Positions 23,530 to 33,074 of a DNA stretch of 64,000 nucleotides are shown here, in pieces. The notes beneath the pieces are model-generated. The model made no database searches, was not told the DNA's origin, and saw only the letters and a program-made list of their open reading frames with translations. Position 1 is the first letter of the stretch; every line of letters begins with the position of its first letter. The stretch spans positions 47,085 to 111,084 of the forward strand of contig NZ_JAJOMB010000030.1 in NCBI RefSeq assembly GCF_021129305.1, given 5' to 3'. This DNA is from Kineosporia babensis. GTDB lineage: Bacteria > Actinomycetota > Actinomycetes > Actinomycetales > Kineosporiaceae. The translations under genes were made by a program, and so were the position numbers.

Positions 23530-24948
23530 GTGACACAGCTACTGGACGTAAGAAGCCGCACGGCAACCCTGTTCACCGCGCCCGGCACGGGCCTGGCGGT
23601 CATGGGGGGCGCCGCCGCGACGGTGCTGGCCCTGGCCACCTCGGGTCTGGTGCTCTCAGCTCCGCTGATGACCGCGGGAAGTGTTGCCGCGATGGCCGTT
23701 CTCGTCCTGGCCTGGCTCGGACTCGGGCGCGAGCTTCCGGCTCTCAGCACGCGCCGGCTGTATGCCATCACTGCCGTGTGGGCCGCTCCCCTGCTGGTGG
23801 CGCGTCCGTTGTTCAGCCACGACGTGTGGAGCTACATCGCGCAAGGGATCACCGCGGCCCGTGGGCTGGACGCCTACCGGTACGGCCCGGCCGAAGCCCT
23901 CGACCCCGGCTCGGCAGTGGTCGGGCAGGTCAGCCACTACTGGCTGGACACGCCCGCACCGTACGGGCCCGCCTGGATGCTGCTTTCGCGTCTGGCCGGA
24001 GCCGGCGCCGGCGAGCATCTGGTGGCGGGCGTGGCCCTGTACCGCCTGCTGGCCCTGGCCGGCGTCCTGCTGATCGCCTGGTCCCTGCCCCGGCTCGCCC
24101 GCCGGTGTTCCACCGCACCGGCGACCGCCCTGTGGCTGGGACTGCTGAACCCGCTGGTGCTCTGGCACCTGGTGGCCGGCGTGCACAACGACGCGCTGAT
24201 GCTGGGCCTGATGCTGAGCGGGCTGCACCTGAGTCTGGAAGCCTTGGACAAGCTCGCCGATCGGGCGCCCGGCCGCTGGCCGGAACTCGTTCTCGGCCTC
24301 ACCCTGCTGACCGTCGCCGCGAACATCAAAATCGTTGCAGCGGTGGCTCTGTGCTTCGTGGCGATCCGCAGCCTGTCCGTCCTTCTCCTGAGCACCGGCG
24401 TGTTCGTGTCCCTCACGCTCGCCCTGTCCACCCTGGCCGGATTCGGCTGGGTCACCGCACCCTTCGCGGCCACCACGTCCGTGTACAGCTGGATGTCCCC
24501 CTCCACCGTCCTCGGGCTCCTCCTCGGCCTCTTCAATGCCGAACTCACCCAGCCTGCCGTGACATTCACCAACCTGACCGGGCTGACCGTGGGCGCCCTG
24601 CTGGCGCTGCGACTGATCCACCGGACCCGCCTGAACCCGGTGCACGGCGTCGGCCTGGTGTTCGCGCTCGTCGTGGCCTCATCCCCGGTCGTGCAGCCCT
24701 GGTACCTGCTGTGGGCCTTGCTGCCCCTGGCCGCGACCGCGGCGAGTGCCCGCCGGGTACGGGTGGTCGCCGGCTTCAGCGCCGTGGCGGCCATGCTTCT
24801 GCCGCCTGTGGTGACCCCCGGGATCAGCCTGGTGCTGGGCTACCTGCTGGCTGTCGCGCTGATCGCCGGGGCTCTGCTGGCCAACTACCTGCTGGACGGA
24901 CGCTCGGCGGCGCTCGAGCCCTCAACCGCCCAGGGCCTGCGTACGTGA
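23530..24948 (+). CDS. mptB: MptB-like polyprenol-phosphomannose-dependent mannosyltransferase
   Basis: A 472-residue GT-C glycosyltransferase with about 12 membrane helices. The extracytoplasmic loop LFSHDVWSYIAQGITAARGLDAYRYGP carries the acidic catalytic segment typical of MptA/MptB alpha-1,6-mannosyltransferases, which extend the lipomannan/lipoarabinomannan mannan core using polyprenyl-phosphomannose. NPLVLWHLVAGVHNDALMLGLML and PVVQPWYLLWALLPLA are further family segments. The start is GTG 23530 with no clear Shine-Dalgarno, so it may be leaderless. The next gene overlaps its end by 4 bases. The symbol is given by family resemblance; the exact acceptor is not certain. Confidence 0.75.
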   Translation: MTQLLDVRSRTATLFTAPGTGLAVMGGAAATVLALATSGLVLSAPLMTAGSVAAMAVLVLAWLGLGRELPALSTRRLYAITAVWAAPLLVARPLFSHDVWSYIAQGITAARGLDAYRYGPAEALDPGSAVVGQVSHYWLDTPAPYGPAWMLLSRLAGAGAGEHLVAGVALYRLLALAGVLLIAWSLPRLARRCSTAPATALWLGLLNPLVLWHLVAGVHNDALMLGLMLSGLHLSLEALDKLADRAPGRWPELVLGLTLLTVAANIKIVAAVALCFVAIRSLSVLLLSTGVFVSLTLALSTLAGFGWVTAPFAATTSVYSWMSPSTVLGLLLGLFNAELTQPAVTFTNLTGLTVGALLALRLIHRTRLNPVHGVGLVFALVVASSPVVQPWYLLWALLPLAATAASARRVRVVAGFSAVAAMLLPPVVTPGISLVLGYLLAVALIAGALLANYLLDGRSAALEPSTAQGLRT

Positions 24949-26966
24949 AGCGTTCCGCCGCCCTCGCCCTCCTGCTGGCCCTGGCCCTGACCTTACTGGC
25001 CGGGCCGGCCCAGGCCGCCGCGCGCGGCCCGGTCGTCCTGATCGGCACCGGAGGCCTGAGCTGGAACGATGTCACCGGACAGCAGCCGGCCCTGAGCCGC
25101 CTGCAACGTGAAGCAGACCTGGGCTGGCTGGTGGTACGCAGTGTCGAGCCCAGCACCTGCCCGATCGACGGATGGCTGGCCGTCTCGGCCGGAGCCCGCG
25201 CGGCAGCGGGCGATCCGCAGTGCGCCGAGCCCGCTCTGGAGCAGAACGGGAACACCACGACCGTGGCCGGCTGGCAGCAGTACGTCGATCAGGCCAAGGT
25301 GGACGGCTACGACGCCGAACCGGGCCGCCTGGGCGACCTTCTGGCCCAGGCCGGTCTGCGCTCGGCCGCGGTCGGCGCCGGCGCCGCCATTGCTCTGGCC
25401 GAGTCTGACGGTCATGTTCCCCAAGTCTGGGACAGCAACCAGGTGCGCGATGCCCTGCACACCGACCCGGACGTCCTCACGGTCGATATCGGTACCACCG
25501 CATCACAATCGGTCCAGGACCTCGACACCCGCCTGCGGGACACTTTGGCTGTTCTTCCCACCGACGCGAGGGTGATCGTGGCCTCGCTGTCCGACTCGGG
25601 GACCGAGCCAGAACTTCAGCTCCTGGCCCGCAGCGGGCCGGATGTCACGGGATCGCTCTTGGGGAGCACCGCCACCCGGCAGGACGGTCTGGCCCAGAGC
25701 ACCGACCTCTTTCCGACCATCCTCTCCGCTCTCGACCTGCCGATCCCCCCGACCGTCGTCGGCGCGCCACTGCAACCCGTGGCCGACGAGATCCAGGACC
25801 GTCCCGGGCATCTGAGGGACCTCGAGCAGGCCTCAGCCGCCATCGATGCGATCGTCCCGCCGTTCTTCGTCGCCCTGATAGCGCTGCAGGCCCTGCTCTA
25901 CCTCTGCTGCTCCGGCCGCTGGGTCCCGCGCCTGGCAACAGCTTTCGCCTGCGTTCCCGCGGCCACCTTCGCCGCCAACCTCTTTCCCTGGTGGCGCGCC
26001 GGTCACGAAGGACTGGCGCTGACCGCAGCGGTGCTGCTGTGCAGCACCGTCATGGCGGCCGTCGCACTGCTGGGCCCCTGGCGACGGGCCCCGCTCGGTG
26101 CGGCCGGTGCTGTTGCCGCCATGACGATGGCGGTCCTGGCCGCCGACGTGCTGAGTGGCTCCGGTCTGGCCCTTTCCGCGTTGATGGGGCTGCAGCCGGT
26201 TGTCGCCGGCCGGTTCTACGGTTTCGGCAACGCCGCCTTCGCCGTGTTCGCCACAGCTTCCCTGCTCACCGCAGCGGCCGTGGCCGAGCCTCTCGTCCGT
26301 CGTGGCCGTACCGGCCCGGCTCTGGCTGCAGTGGCCGTCGTCGGCGCCACGGCCGTGATCGTCGACGGCACACCGGGCCTGGGCAGCGACTTCGGCGGTC
26401 CCCCCGCTCTGATCCCTGGTTTCGCCGTCCTGGCCTTCCTCGTCTCGGGCCGAACGATCACCCGCGGCCGTGTCCTCGCCCTCGGCGGCCTCACCCTGAT
26501 CGTCGTCACCGGTATCGGCCTGCTGGACTGGCTACGCCCGGCCGAGCAGCAGACCCATCTGGGCCGGTTCGTGCAGACCCTGCTCGACGGCGGCGCGCTG
26601 ACCGTGATCGAACGCAAGGCCGCGCTGAACCTGCACATCCTCCTCACCACCTATCTGGTGGTGCTGGTGCCGGCCCTGCTGGTCCTGACCGGGTACCGGC
26701 TCTGGCGCAGGCTGCCGCTGAGCCCGCAGTCTCTGCAACAGGCCTACCGCCAGTCGCCCACCCTGCGGCCGTTCCTTGTCGCCTTCGGCGTGAGCATGCT
26801 GATCGCCGCCCTGCTCAACGACTCCGGAGCCTCGATCCCCGCCGACGCGTCTCTCCTCGTCGTCCCGCTCCTGGTCGCCGTCGCGGCGAGAGCCCATCGG
26901 GAGGGTCAGCGGGCCAGGATCGGCGACGCGTCTGGATCCCGCACGATGGCACGTGCGGATCGGTGA
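24945..26966 (+). CDS. secreted/membrane alkaline-phosphatase-like protein
   Basis: A protein of 673 residues from the GTG at 24945, which overlaps the mannosyltransferase stop by 4 bases. It has a signal peptide ending GPAQAAA, an extracytoplasmic domain (about 26-295) with alkaline-phosphatase/sulfatase-like features (VVLIGTGGLSWNDV; STDLFPTILSALDLPIP), then about nine membrane helices to the C-terminus. Metal-ligand residues typical of active phosphatases are not obvious to me, so this may be a pseudoenzyme. Coupling to mptB suggests a role in lipoglycan or cell-envelope polymer assembly. The much longer open frame that begins at 23277 is an artefact of GC-rich DNA. Confidence 0.8.
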   Translation: MKRSAALALLLALALTLLAGPAQAAARGPVVLIGTGGLSWNDVTGQQPALSRLQREADLGWLVVRSVEPSTCPIDGWLAVSAGARAAAGDPQCAEPALEQNGNTTTVAGWQQYVDQAKVDGYDAEPGRLGDLLAQAGLRSAAVGAGAAIALAESDGHVPQVWDSNQVRDALHTDPDVLTVDIGTTASQSVQDLDTRLRDTLAVLPTDARVIVASLSDSGTEPELQLLARSGPDVTGSLLGSTATRQDGLAQSTDLFPTILSALDLPIPPTVVGAPLQPVADEIQDRPGHLRDLEQASAAIDAIVPPFFVALIALQALLYLCCSGRWVPRLATAFACVPAATFAANLFPWWRAGHEGLALTAAVLLCSTVMAAVALLGPWRRAPLGAAGAVAAMTMAVLAADVLSGSGLALSALMGLQPVVAGRFYGFGNAAFAVFATASLLTAAAVAEPLVRRGRTGPALAAVAVVGATAVIVDGTPGLGSDFGGPPALIPGFAVLAFLVSGRTITRGRVLALGGLTLIVVTGIGLLDWLRPAEQQTHLGRFVQTLLDGGALTVIERKAALNLHILLTTYLVVLVPALLVLTGYRLWRRLPLSPQSLQQAYRQSPTLRPFLVAFGVSMLIAALLNDSGASIPADASLLVVPLLVAVAARAHREGQRARIGDASGSRTMARADR

Positions 26967-27094
26967 CGGTGGTGTTCAGCAGAGAGCGCCACCGGCCGGC
27001 AACGCCCCTGCCGCGAGTCGCCGTTCATGGCCTTCCCACCGGGCCATTGCGCGCTGGAGCTTGACCCAAGGGCCCGGGCGGCCGATGAGCGACT

Positions 27095-28609
27095 GTGGAG
27101 AGCAAGCGGCCTGGCTGGTTCGGGGGCGCCGGCCGCTGGTTGCGCGCCTGGCTGGTCCCTGGGCTCGACGAGGGTGCGCAGCGCCGCCGTAAGGGCCGGC
27201 TGGCGGCCTGTCTCTACATCGTGGCGGACATCTACGCCGGGCTGGTGACCTGGCAGAACTGGCACATCACGCAGGCCCGGGTCCCGCAGCTGGTGATCAT
27301 CGGGGCGGTGGCGCTGCTGGCTGTCACCCTGCTGGTCCTGCCCTGGCGCCGGTTCAGCGACTCGGTGCTGATCTGGCCGGTCGTGCCGAGCGCGTTCCTG
27401 CTGGTCCTGGGCGAGGGGATGACCGGGGTGCTGGGGCACTACCAGCCGATCTTCATGCTCAGCATGGGTTACGCCGGGCTGGTGCTGCGGCCCGGGCGGA
27501 CCGCGTTGCTGATGGTGCTGAACCTGGCTCTGCTGGGGGTGGTGGCCGGGCTGGGGCGGCAGCAGGAGTCGCTGTTCGAGGTGGCCGGCACGATCCTGTT
27601 CGGTGGGGTGATCGGTGAGCTGATCGCCTCGGCCATCTGGGCGCAGAAGCGTCAGCGCAGCGTCCTGGAGCAGTTGCACGCCGGGCTGCGGCCGCTGCTG
27701 GAGGCACAGACCGAGCAGGACGCGGCCCGGCTGGTCAGCGAGCTGGCAGTGCACGTGCTGCGGGCCGACGGCGTGCTCTCGCTGATCCTGGAACCGGAAG
27801 ATGCCACCGGGCAGACGATGACGGCGCGCGGTGGGGCCGGTGGCGGCGCCGACTACGGCGGGGTCACGGTGTCGGTCAACAACGAGCAGTCGGGCGCCGG
27901 AATCGCCGCCCGCACGCGTCGTCACCTGTTCGTGCCGGACGCCCCGCACAGCCCGCTGGTCTCGCAGCAGTACGTGGCCCGGTACTCGGCCGCATCCATC
28001 CTCTACGTCCCGATCCTGGTCGGCGACCGGCTGATCGGGGTGATGGTGATGTGGTGGACCGCCCCGATCAGCGACCTGGACCGTTTCACCGACCAGGTGC
28101 TGGAGCTGCTGTCGATCCAGGCCGGGCCGGTGCTGGAACGGGTGCGGCAGGTGGAGGACCTGGACCGGGCCGCCACCACCGACTCGCTGACCGGGGTGCT
28201 GAACCGGCGGGCCTTCGAGCACGGGATGGCTCATCTGGCCGAGGACGCGGTGCTGCTGCTGTTCGACCTGGACCGGTTCAAGGCGCTGAACGACAGTCAG
28301 GGGCATCCGGCCGGGGACCGGGTGCTGCGCAGTTTTGCCGCTGCACTGGCGCGCTCGGTGCGCGAGAGCGATCTGGTCTGCCGGATCGGCGGGGACGAGT
28401 TCGCGGTGATCGCGAGCGGTGAGGAGAAGGTGGCTCAGGCGATGCTGGAACGGCTGGAGGCGGTGTGGACGTCGCCGGAGGACGTGGGTTTCAGCGCCGG
28501 TTACGCGCTGCGCCGCCCGGGTGAGGCGCCGGACGCGCTGAACGCCCGCGCCGACGAGGCTCTCTACACGGAGAAGAACCGTCGGCGCGGGCGGGCCCGG
28601 ATCTCTTAG
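27095..28609 (+). CDS. diguanylate cyclase with membrane and GAF domains
   Basis: A 504-residue c-di-GMP synthase. Residues about 35-185 form five or six membrane helices; about 195-345 form a GAF-like sensory domain; about 350-500 form a GGDEF domain. The active-site loop is intact (RIGGDEF near 431-435), and RESD five residues before it is the RxxD inhibitory site, so product feedback is expected. TTDSLTGVLNRRAFE and LFDLDRFKALNDSQGHPAGD are the usual GGDEF segments. The start is GTG 27095. It converges with the betaine-binding protein gene, overlapping its stop by 4 bases. Confidence 0.92.
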   Translation: MESKRPGWFGGAGRWLRAWLVPGLDEGAQRRRKGRLAACLYIVADIYAGLVTWQNWHITQARVPQLVIIGAVALLAVTLLVLPWRRFSDSVLIWPVVPSAFLLVLGEGMTGVLGHYQPIFMLSMGYAGLVLRPGRTALLMVLNLALLGVVAGLGRQQESLFEVAGTILFGGVIGELIASAIWAQKRQRSVLEQLHAGLRPLLEAQTEQDAARLVSELAVHVLRADGVLSLILEPEDATGQTMTARGGAGGGADYGGVTVSVNNEQSGAGIAARTRRHLFVPDAPHSPLVSQQYVARYSAASILYVPILVGDRLIGVMVMWWTAPISDLDRFTDQVLELLSIQAGPVLERVRQVEDLDRAATTDSLTGVLNRRAFEHGMAHLAEDAVLLLFDLDRFKALNDSQGHPAGDRVLRSFAAALARSVRESDLVCRIGGDEFAVIASGEEKVAQAMLERLEAVWTSPEDVGFSAGYALRRPGEAPDALNARADEALYTEKNRRRGRARIS

Positions 28610-29550
28610 GCCGCTGCTTCGGCGGGCTCGAACCAGGTGTCGGTGAGTTCCTTGTTCTCGGCCGCCCACTTCTGCACGGTGGTGGCCTCGTTGCCGGCCC
28701 CGGCCTCCTGCATCTGCGACATCAGCCCGGACAGGTCCGAGTCCTCCATCGAGAAGTTCTTCAGCCAGCCGGCCACCTCGGGCTGGGCCTCACTGAAGCC
28801 CTTGCCGGCGATCGCGGTGTGGTTGTCCGGCTCACCGAAGGTCAGTTCCGGGTCAGCCAGTTCCTTCAGGTCCCAGCGGCCGAACGCCCAGTGCGGCGAC
28901 CAGAGCGTGACCACGATGTTCTGCTGGCGCGAGATCGCCGAGTTCAGCTCGGCCAGCATCGCCGGGGTGCTGCCCTCGACCAGGGTGTACTCGTCCAGGT
29001 CGTAGGTCGGGATGGTCTCTTCCCGCATCAGGCGCATGTGCCCGGCCCCGGCCTCGACCCCGACGATCCGGCCGCCGAACTCGCTGGAGCGGCCCTTCAG
29101 GTCGGGGATCGAGTCGATGTCGACGTAGGTCGGCACGGCGAGCATCAGGGTGCCCTTGGACCATTCGCTGACGATCTCGAGCTTGTCCTCGAAGCGGTCC
29201 CAGTACTCCTTGTGCACGCCGGGCAGCCAGGCGTCCATGTACATGTCGATCTGCCCGTTGGCCACGCCGGTGAAGGTGCTGGCGATGTCCAGGTCACGCA
29301 GGTCCACGGTGTAGCCGCGTTCCTCGAGCAGGACCTTCCACAGGTGGCTGGCGGCGACCGCGTCGTCCCAGCCGGCCACCACGGCCATGCTGATGTTCTT
29401 GCCGCCGCCGGAGCCGGAACCGGCGTTCTCGGCCCGGCTGCCGGAGCCGCCCTGGAACTGGGCGGGCTGGCCGCTGCAGGCGGCCACGGTCGCGGTGCCG
29501 GCGGCCATCAGGCCGCCGAAAAGTGCTCGTCTGCTGAAGGTGCTGGGCAT
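28606..29550 (-). CDS. opuAC: glycine betaine/proline ABC transporter substrate-binding lipoprotein (copy 2)
   Basis: A 314-residue OpuAC/ProX-family receptor. SRRALFGGL followed by a lipobox TVAAC gives a lipoprotein, with a twin-arginine-like start. The ligand region contains GWDDAVAASHLWKVLLEERGY, AWLPGVHKEYW and LWSPHWAFGRWDLKEL, rich in Trp/Tyr as needed for a quaternary-ammonium aromatic cage. It is a tandem duplicate of the protein encoded at 29570-30511, which precedes it by 19 bases. The two differ most in the central segment, so they may bind different osmolytes. Confidence 0.92.
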   Translation of the reverse strand: MPSTFSRRALFGGLMAAGTATVAACSGQPAQFQGGSGSRAENAGSGSGGGKNISMAVVAGWDDAVAASHLWKVLLEERGYTVDLRDLDIASTFTGVANGQIDMYMDAWLPGVHKEYWDRFEDKLEIVSEWSKGTLMLAVPTYVDIDSIPDLKGRSSEFGGRIVGVEAGAGHMRLMREETIPTYDLDEYTLVEGSTPAMLAELNSAISRQQNIVVTLWSPHWAFGRWDLKELADPELTFGEPDNHTAIAGKGFSEAQPEVAGWLKNFSMEDSDLSGLMSQMQEAGAGNEATTVQKWAAENKELTDTWFEPAEAAA

Positions 29551-29569
29551 TCTGTCTCGAAACTCCCTG

Positions 29570-30511
29570 TCAGGCGGCGTCGGCCGCGGAGGTGAACCAG
29601 GCGTCGGTGATCGCCTTGTTGTCGGCGACCCACTCCTTGGTTCCCTCGAGCGCGTTGCCCGTACCGGCGTCCTGGATGGCGGCCATCAGTTCGGCCGACT
29701 TGTCCTCGTCGATGGTGAAGTTCTTCAACCAGCCGGCCACCTCGGGCTGGGCCTGGCTGAAGCCCTTGCCCGCGATGGCGGTGAGCGTGTCCGGCGCCCC
29801 GTAGGCCTTTTCCGGCTCCTCGAGCACCTTCAGGTCCCAGCGGCCGAACGCCCAGTGCGGCGTCCAGAGGGTGACCACGATGTTCTGCTGGCGGGAGATG
29901 GCCGAGTTCAGCTCGGCCAGCATGGCCGGGGTGCTGCCCTCGACCAGGGTGAAGCCGTCCAGCCCGTAGGCCGGCATGACTTCCTCCCGGGTCAGCCGCA
30001 TCTGCCCGGCCCCGGCCTCGATCCCGACGATCCGGTTGCCGAAAGCATCGGCCTGGGCGGCCAGTTCGGCGACCGAGTCGATCTGCACGTAGTCGGGGAC
30101 CACGAGCATCAGGCCGCCCTCGGCCCACTCGGAGAGGATCTCGAGGTCGTCCTGGTACTTGGCCCAGTAGGGCTCGTGGGTACCGGGCAGCCAGGTGGAC
30201 ATGTAGATGTCGATCTGGTTGTTCGCCACCGCGGTGTAGGTGGCGGCGACCTCCAGTTCGCGCAGGTCCACGGTGTAGCCGCGTTCCTCGAGCAGCACCT
30301 TCCACAGGTTGCTCGAGGCCACCGCGTCGTCCCAGCCCGGGATGACGGCGATGCTCAGCGACTTGCTGCCGGAGGATCCGCTGCCGGCGTCGTCGGCCCG
30401 GCTGCCGGAACCCCCCTGGAAGCGGGCCGGCTCACCGCTGCACGCAGCAACGGTGGCCGTGCCCGCCGCCAGCAGGCCGCCGAACAGTGCGCGTCGGCTG
30501 AGCGAAGCCAT
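29570..30511 (-). CDS. opuAC: glycine betaine/proline ABC transporter substrate-binding lipoprotein (copy 1)
   Basis: A 313-residue paralogue of the next gene, with long identical stretches (for example LVEGSTPAMLAELNSAISRQ). It has the same lipoprotein start (SRRALFGGLLAAG, TVAAC) and aromatic ligand segments STWLPGTHEPYW and LWTPHWAFGRWDLKVL. Its start overlaps the permease stop by one base, so it is the original receptor in gene order. It captures glycine betaine, choline or proline betaine outside the membrane for the permease encoded at 30511-31467. Confidence 0.92.
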   Translation of the reverse strand: MASLSRRALFGGLLAAGTATVAACSGEPARFQGGSGSRADDAGSGSSGSKSLSIAVIPGWDDAVASSNLWKVLLEERGYTVDLRELEVAATYTAVANNQIDIYMSTWLPGTHEPYWAKYQDDLEILSEWAEGGLMLVVPDYVQIDSVAELAAQADAFGNRIVGIEAGAGQMRLTREEVMPAYGLDGFTLVEGSTPAMLAELNSAISRQQNIVVTLWTPHWAFGRWDLKVLEEPEKAYGAPDTLTAIAGKGFSQAQPEVAGWLKNFTIDEDKSAELMAAIQDAGTGNALEGTKEWVADNKAITDAWFTSAADAA

Positions 30512-31467
30512 CAGGAGGCCGCCATCGCGTTCTTGTCGGCCGGGTCCAGCTTGGCCGCCTGGTCCGCGGGGGCTGCGGACTCGGTCTCGGTGCTGGCCTC
30601 GGCCTTGACCTTGGCCTGCGGCTGAACCCGCTTGCGGGGTCGGGGCTCACCCAGGGCGGTGCTCAGCCGGTCGATGTAGATGGCCAGCAGGACCACCGCC
30701 AGACCGCCCTCGAAACCGGCACCCACGTCGAGGGTGCTGATCCCGCGGACCACGACCGAGCCCAGGCCGTCGGCGCCGACCATGCCGGCGATGACCACCA
30801 TCGACAGGGCCAGCATGATGGTCTGGTTGATGCCGGCCATGATCGAGGGCATGGCCAGCGGAACCTGCACCTCGCGCAGGATCTTGGCCGGTCTGGCGCC
30901 GAAAGCGTGCGCGGCCTCGACCACTTCGCCGTCCACGTTGCGGATGCCGAGCTCGGTCAGGCGAACGGCCGGCGGGATGGCGAACACGATGGTCGCGACC
31001 ACACCGGGCACCACACCGACGCCGAAGAAGAACACGGCCGGGATCAGGTAGACGAACACCGGCAGGGTCTGCATCAGGTCCAGCACCGGGCGCACCACGC
31101 TGCTGACCCCGCGGCTGCGCGAGGCCCAGATGCCCACCGGCACGCCGATCACGACGGCCAGCACCGCGGCGACCAGCACCACGGCCAGGGTCTGCATCGC
31201 CTCGACCCACAGGTCCATGGCCTGGATCAGGACGAAGGCGCCCAGCGCGAACAGGGCCAGGCCCCACTTGCGCACCAGCAGCGCCAGGCCGGCGAAGACC
31301 GCGGTGATGACGAACGCGTGCGGTGCGGTCAGGCCGTACAGCACGGCGTTGAGCAGGTAGAGCATGGCGTCGGTGATCGCGGAGAACAGCGAGCCGAGGT
31401 TCTCGGTGAGCCAGTCGACGGCGTCGCTGACCGGGGCACCGAGGTCGATGATCGGGATCTCAGGCAT
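30511..31467 (-). CDS. opuAB: glycine betaine/proline ABC transporter permease
   Basis: A 318-residue ProW/OpuAB permease with seven or so helices in residues about 35-275. The coupling loop EVVEAAHAFGARPAKILREVQVPLAMPSIMAGI is the family EAA motif. The C-terminal 40 residues form a Lys/Ala-rich cytoplasmic tail. It overlaps the ATPase stop by 8 bases and the first receptor start by one base. It works with OpuAA in osmoprotection. Confidence 0.93.
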   Translation of the reverse strand: MPEIPIIDLGAPVSDAVDWLTENLGSLFSAITDAMLYLLNAVLYGLTAPHAFVITAVFAGLALLVRKWGLALFALGAFVLIQAMDLWVEAMQTLAVVLVAAVLAVVIGVPVGIWASRSRGVSSVVRPVLDLMQTLPVFVYLIPAVFFFGVGVVPGVVATIVFAIPPAVRLTELGIRNVDGEVVEAAHAFGARPAKILREVQVPLAMPSIMAGINQTIMLALSMVVIAGMVGADGLGSVVVRGISTLDVGAGFEGGLAVVLLAIYIDRLSTALGEPRPRKRVQPQAKVKAEASTETESAAPADQAAKLDPADKNAMAAS

Positions 31468-32734
31468 GAGCGTCGTCCTTCCTGCTCTCGTCGTTGCCGG
31501 TGGCCGACTCCGGGGTGGCCAGCGCGGCCAGCAGGGTGGCCTGCGGGATGACTCCCAGCAGGTGCCCCTCGGCGTCCGTCACGGCCAGCGGCACGGAGTT
31601 GCGCCCGGCCACGTGGAAGAGGTCGGCCAGTGGCACGTCCTCGGCGAAGGAGTCGTAGTCCTTGGTGATGCAGTCGGCCAGCGCCGTCTTGCCCTGCCCG
31701 AGGGCCTTGGCCAGCCGGTCGGCCCGGGCCACCCCGATGATCCGGCGCGAGGCGGAGTCGAGCACGTAGGTGCCCACCCCCTCGACGTTGCTCAGCCGGC
31801 GCAGCACGTCCTTGGGGGCGTCCTGCTCGGTGACGGTGAACAGCGGCTCGCGCATCACGTCGCCGGCGGTGAGCACCCGGGTCCGGTCCACGTCGCTGAC
31901 GAAGTCCGAGACATAGCCGTCCGCCGGGGTGTTCAGGATCTCCTGCGCGGTGCCGAGCTGGACGACCTGCCCGTCGCGCATGATCATCACCCGATCGCCC
32001 ATCCGCATCGCCTCGTTCAGGTCGTGTGTGACGAAAACGACGGTGCGCTTGAGTTCTCGCTGCAGAGTCATCAGCAGATCCTGCATGTCGCGGCGGATCA
32101 GCGGGTCCAGCGCACTGAACGGCTCGTCCATCAGCAGGATGTCGGCGTCCGAGGCGAGCGCGCGGGCCAGGCCGACGCGCTGGCGCATGCCGCCGGAGAG
32201 CTCACCGGGCAGGGCCTCGCCCCACTCGCCGAGACCGACCGTCTCCAGCGCCCAGTCGACGCGTTCTTGTTGTTCCTTGGCCGACACCCCCCGGACATGC
32301 AACGCATATGCGGCGTTCTCCCGCACGGTGCGGTGCGGGAACAGGGCGAAGTGCTGGAAGACCATGTTGATCTTGCGATTGCGCAGGTCACGCAGTTCGT
32401 CGGCGCTGAGCGCGGCGACGTCGCGGCCCCCGATCACCAGCTTGCCGGAGGTGGGCTCGACCAGACGGTTGAGCATCCGCAGCACGGTGGACTTGCCGGA
32501 GCCGGAAAGGCCCATGATGACGAAGAACTCGCCCTGCGCGACGCTGAAGTTCACGTCGTCGGCGGCGGGCCTGGTTCCTTCGCCGGTGCCCGGCCTGGCG
32601 CCCAGCAGGCGCTTCCAGGCAGAAACTTCGGGGGCGCCGTAGACCTTGGTCAACCCGGTTACTTCGATGGCAGGGACAGCGTCGGGCGCCTCGTTCGGCA
32701 ACGCCGCCTGCTTGCTCCGTGTACTTGAAGTCAA
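31460..32734 (-). CDS. opuAA: glycine betaine/proline ABC transporter ATP-binding protein with CBS pair
   Basis: A 424-residue ProV/OpuAA ATPase. An N-terminal insert precedes Walker A GLSGSGKST near residue 75. The signature LSGGMRQRVGLARAL and Walker B ILLMDEPFSALDP follow. The C-terminal third (about 300-410) contains two CBS domains (VMREPLFTVTEQDAPKDVLRRL; DVPLADLFHVAGRNSVPLAVTD), which sense ionic strength or c-di-AMP in homologues. The start is TTG at 32734 with GGAG six bases before it. It leads the operon opuAA-opuAB-opuAC-opuAC. Confidence 0.93.
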   Translation of the reverse strand: MTSSTRSKQAALPNEAPDAVPAIEVTGLTKVYGAPEVSAWKRLLGARPGTGEGTRPAADDVNFSVAQGEFFVIMGLSGSGKSTVLRMLNRLVEPTSGKLVIGGRDVAALSADELRDLRNRKINMVFQHFALFPHRTVRENAAYALHVRGVSAKEQQERVDWALETVGLGEWGEALPGELSGGMRQRVGLARALASDADILLMDEPFSALDPLIRRDMQDLLMTLQRELKRTVVFVTHDLNEAMRMGDRVMIMRDGQVVQLGTAQEILNTPADGYVSDFVSDVDRTRVLTAGDVMREPLFTVTEQDAPKDVLRRLSNVEGVGTYVLDSASRRIIGVARADRLAKALGQGKTALADCITKDYDSFAEDVPLADLFHVAGRNSVPLAVTDAEGHLLGVIPQATLLAALATPESATGNDESRKDDAHA

Positions 32735-33074
32735 GGGCCGCTCCTTTCACTCGCTTCGCCGCGAGGCCGTATTCAGGAATGCCGGATCAACCTTGCCCAC
32801 CCCCGTCGGGGTGTCAAGCGAAGCGAATTTCCTTGCGCCGCGCACGATGCCGATCGCGGGTGAGCCAGTCGCGGCCGATTCGGCCACTTCTCATGGAGCC
32901 GCAAGGCGTTTCGGGAACATCGACACCGAGGCCGCCGCCGTTACGTGACGCTCGTCTCAGTCACTCAGAGCAGTGAGTGGATCACGGCAATGTCGAAGCC
33001 CGTAGCACGAAGGGCGGCGCCCCGCACGTCAAGTCGATGGACCGGACCTGTCGGGGCGCTCCCCGGAACAGTTT
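32735..33074. other. 340-base intergenic region upstream of the betaine importer
   Basis: No gene is supported here. Reading leftward, TTGACA (32812-32817) may be a -35 element for opuAA. A short hairpin, CACCCC-CGTC-GGGGTG, occupies 32798-32813. The rest holds nothing I can name. I saw no convincing c-di-AMP riboswitch. Confidence 0.4.

Noticed and set aside
23277..24944. 5' part of a 1229-residue plus-strand frame that ends at 26966
   Set aside because: The first 550 residues are the wrong frame of the mannosyltransferase gene; the real gene in this frame starts at 24945.
32735..33074. Possible riboswitch upstream of the betaine importer
   Set aside because: I could not find the conserved blocks of the c-di-AMP or other known riboswitch classes.
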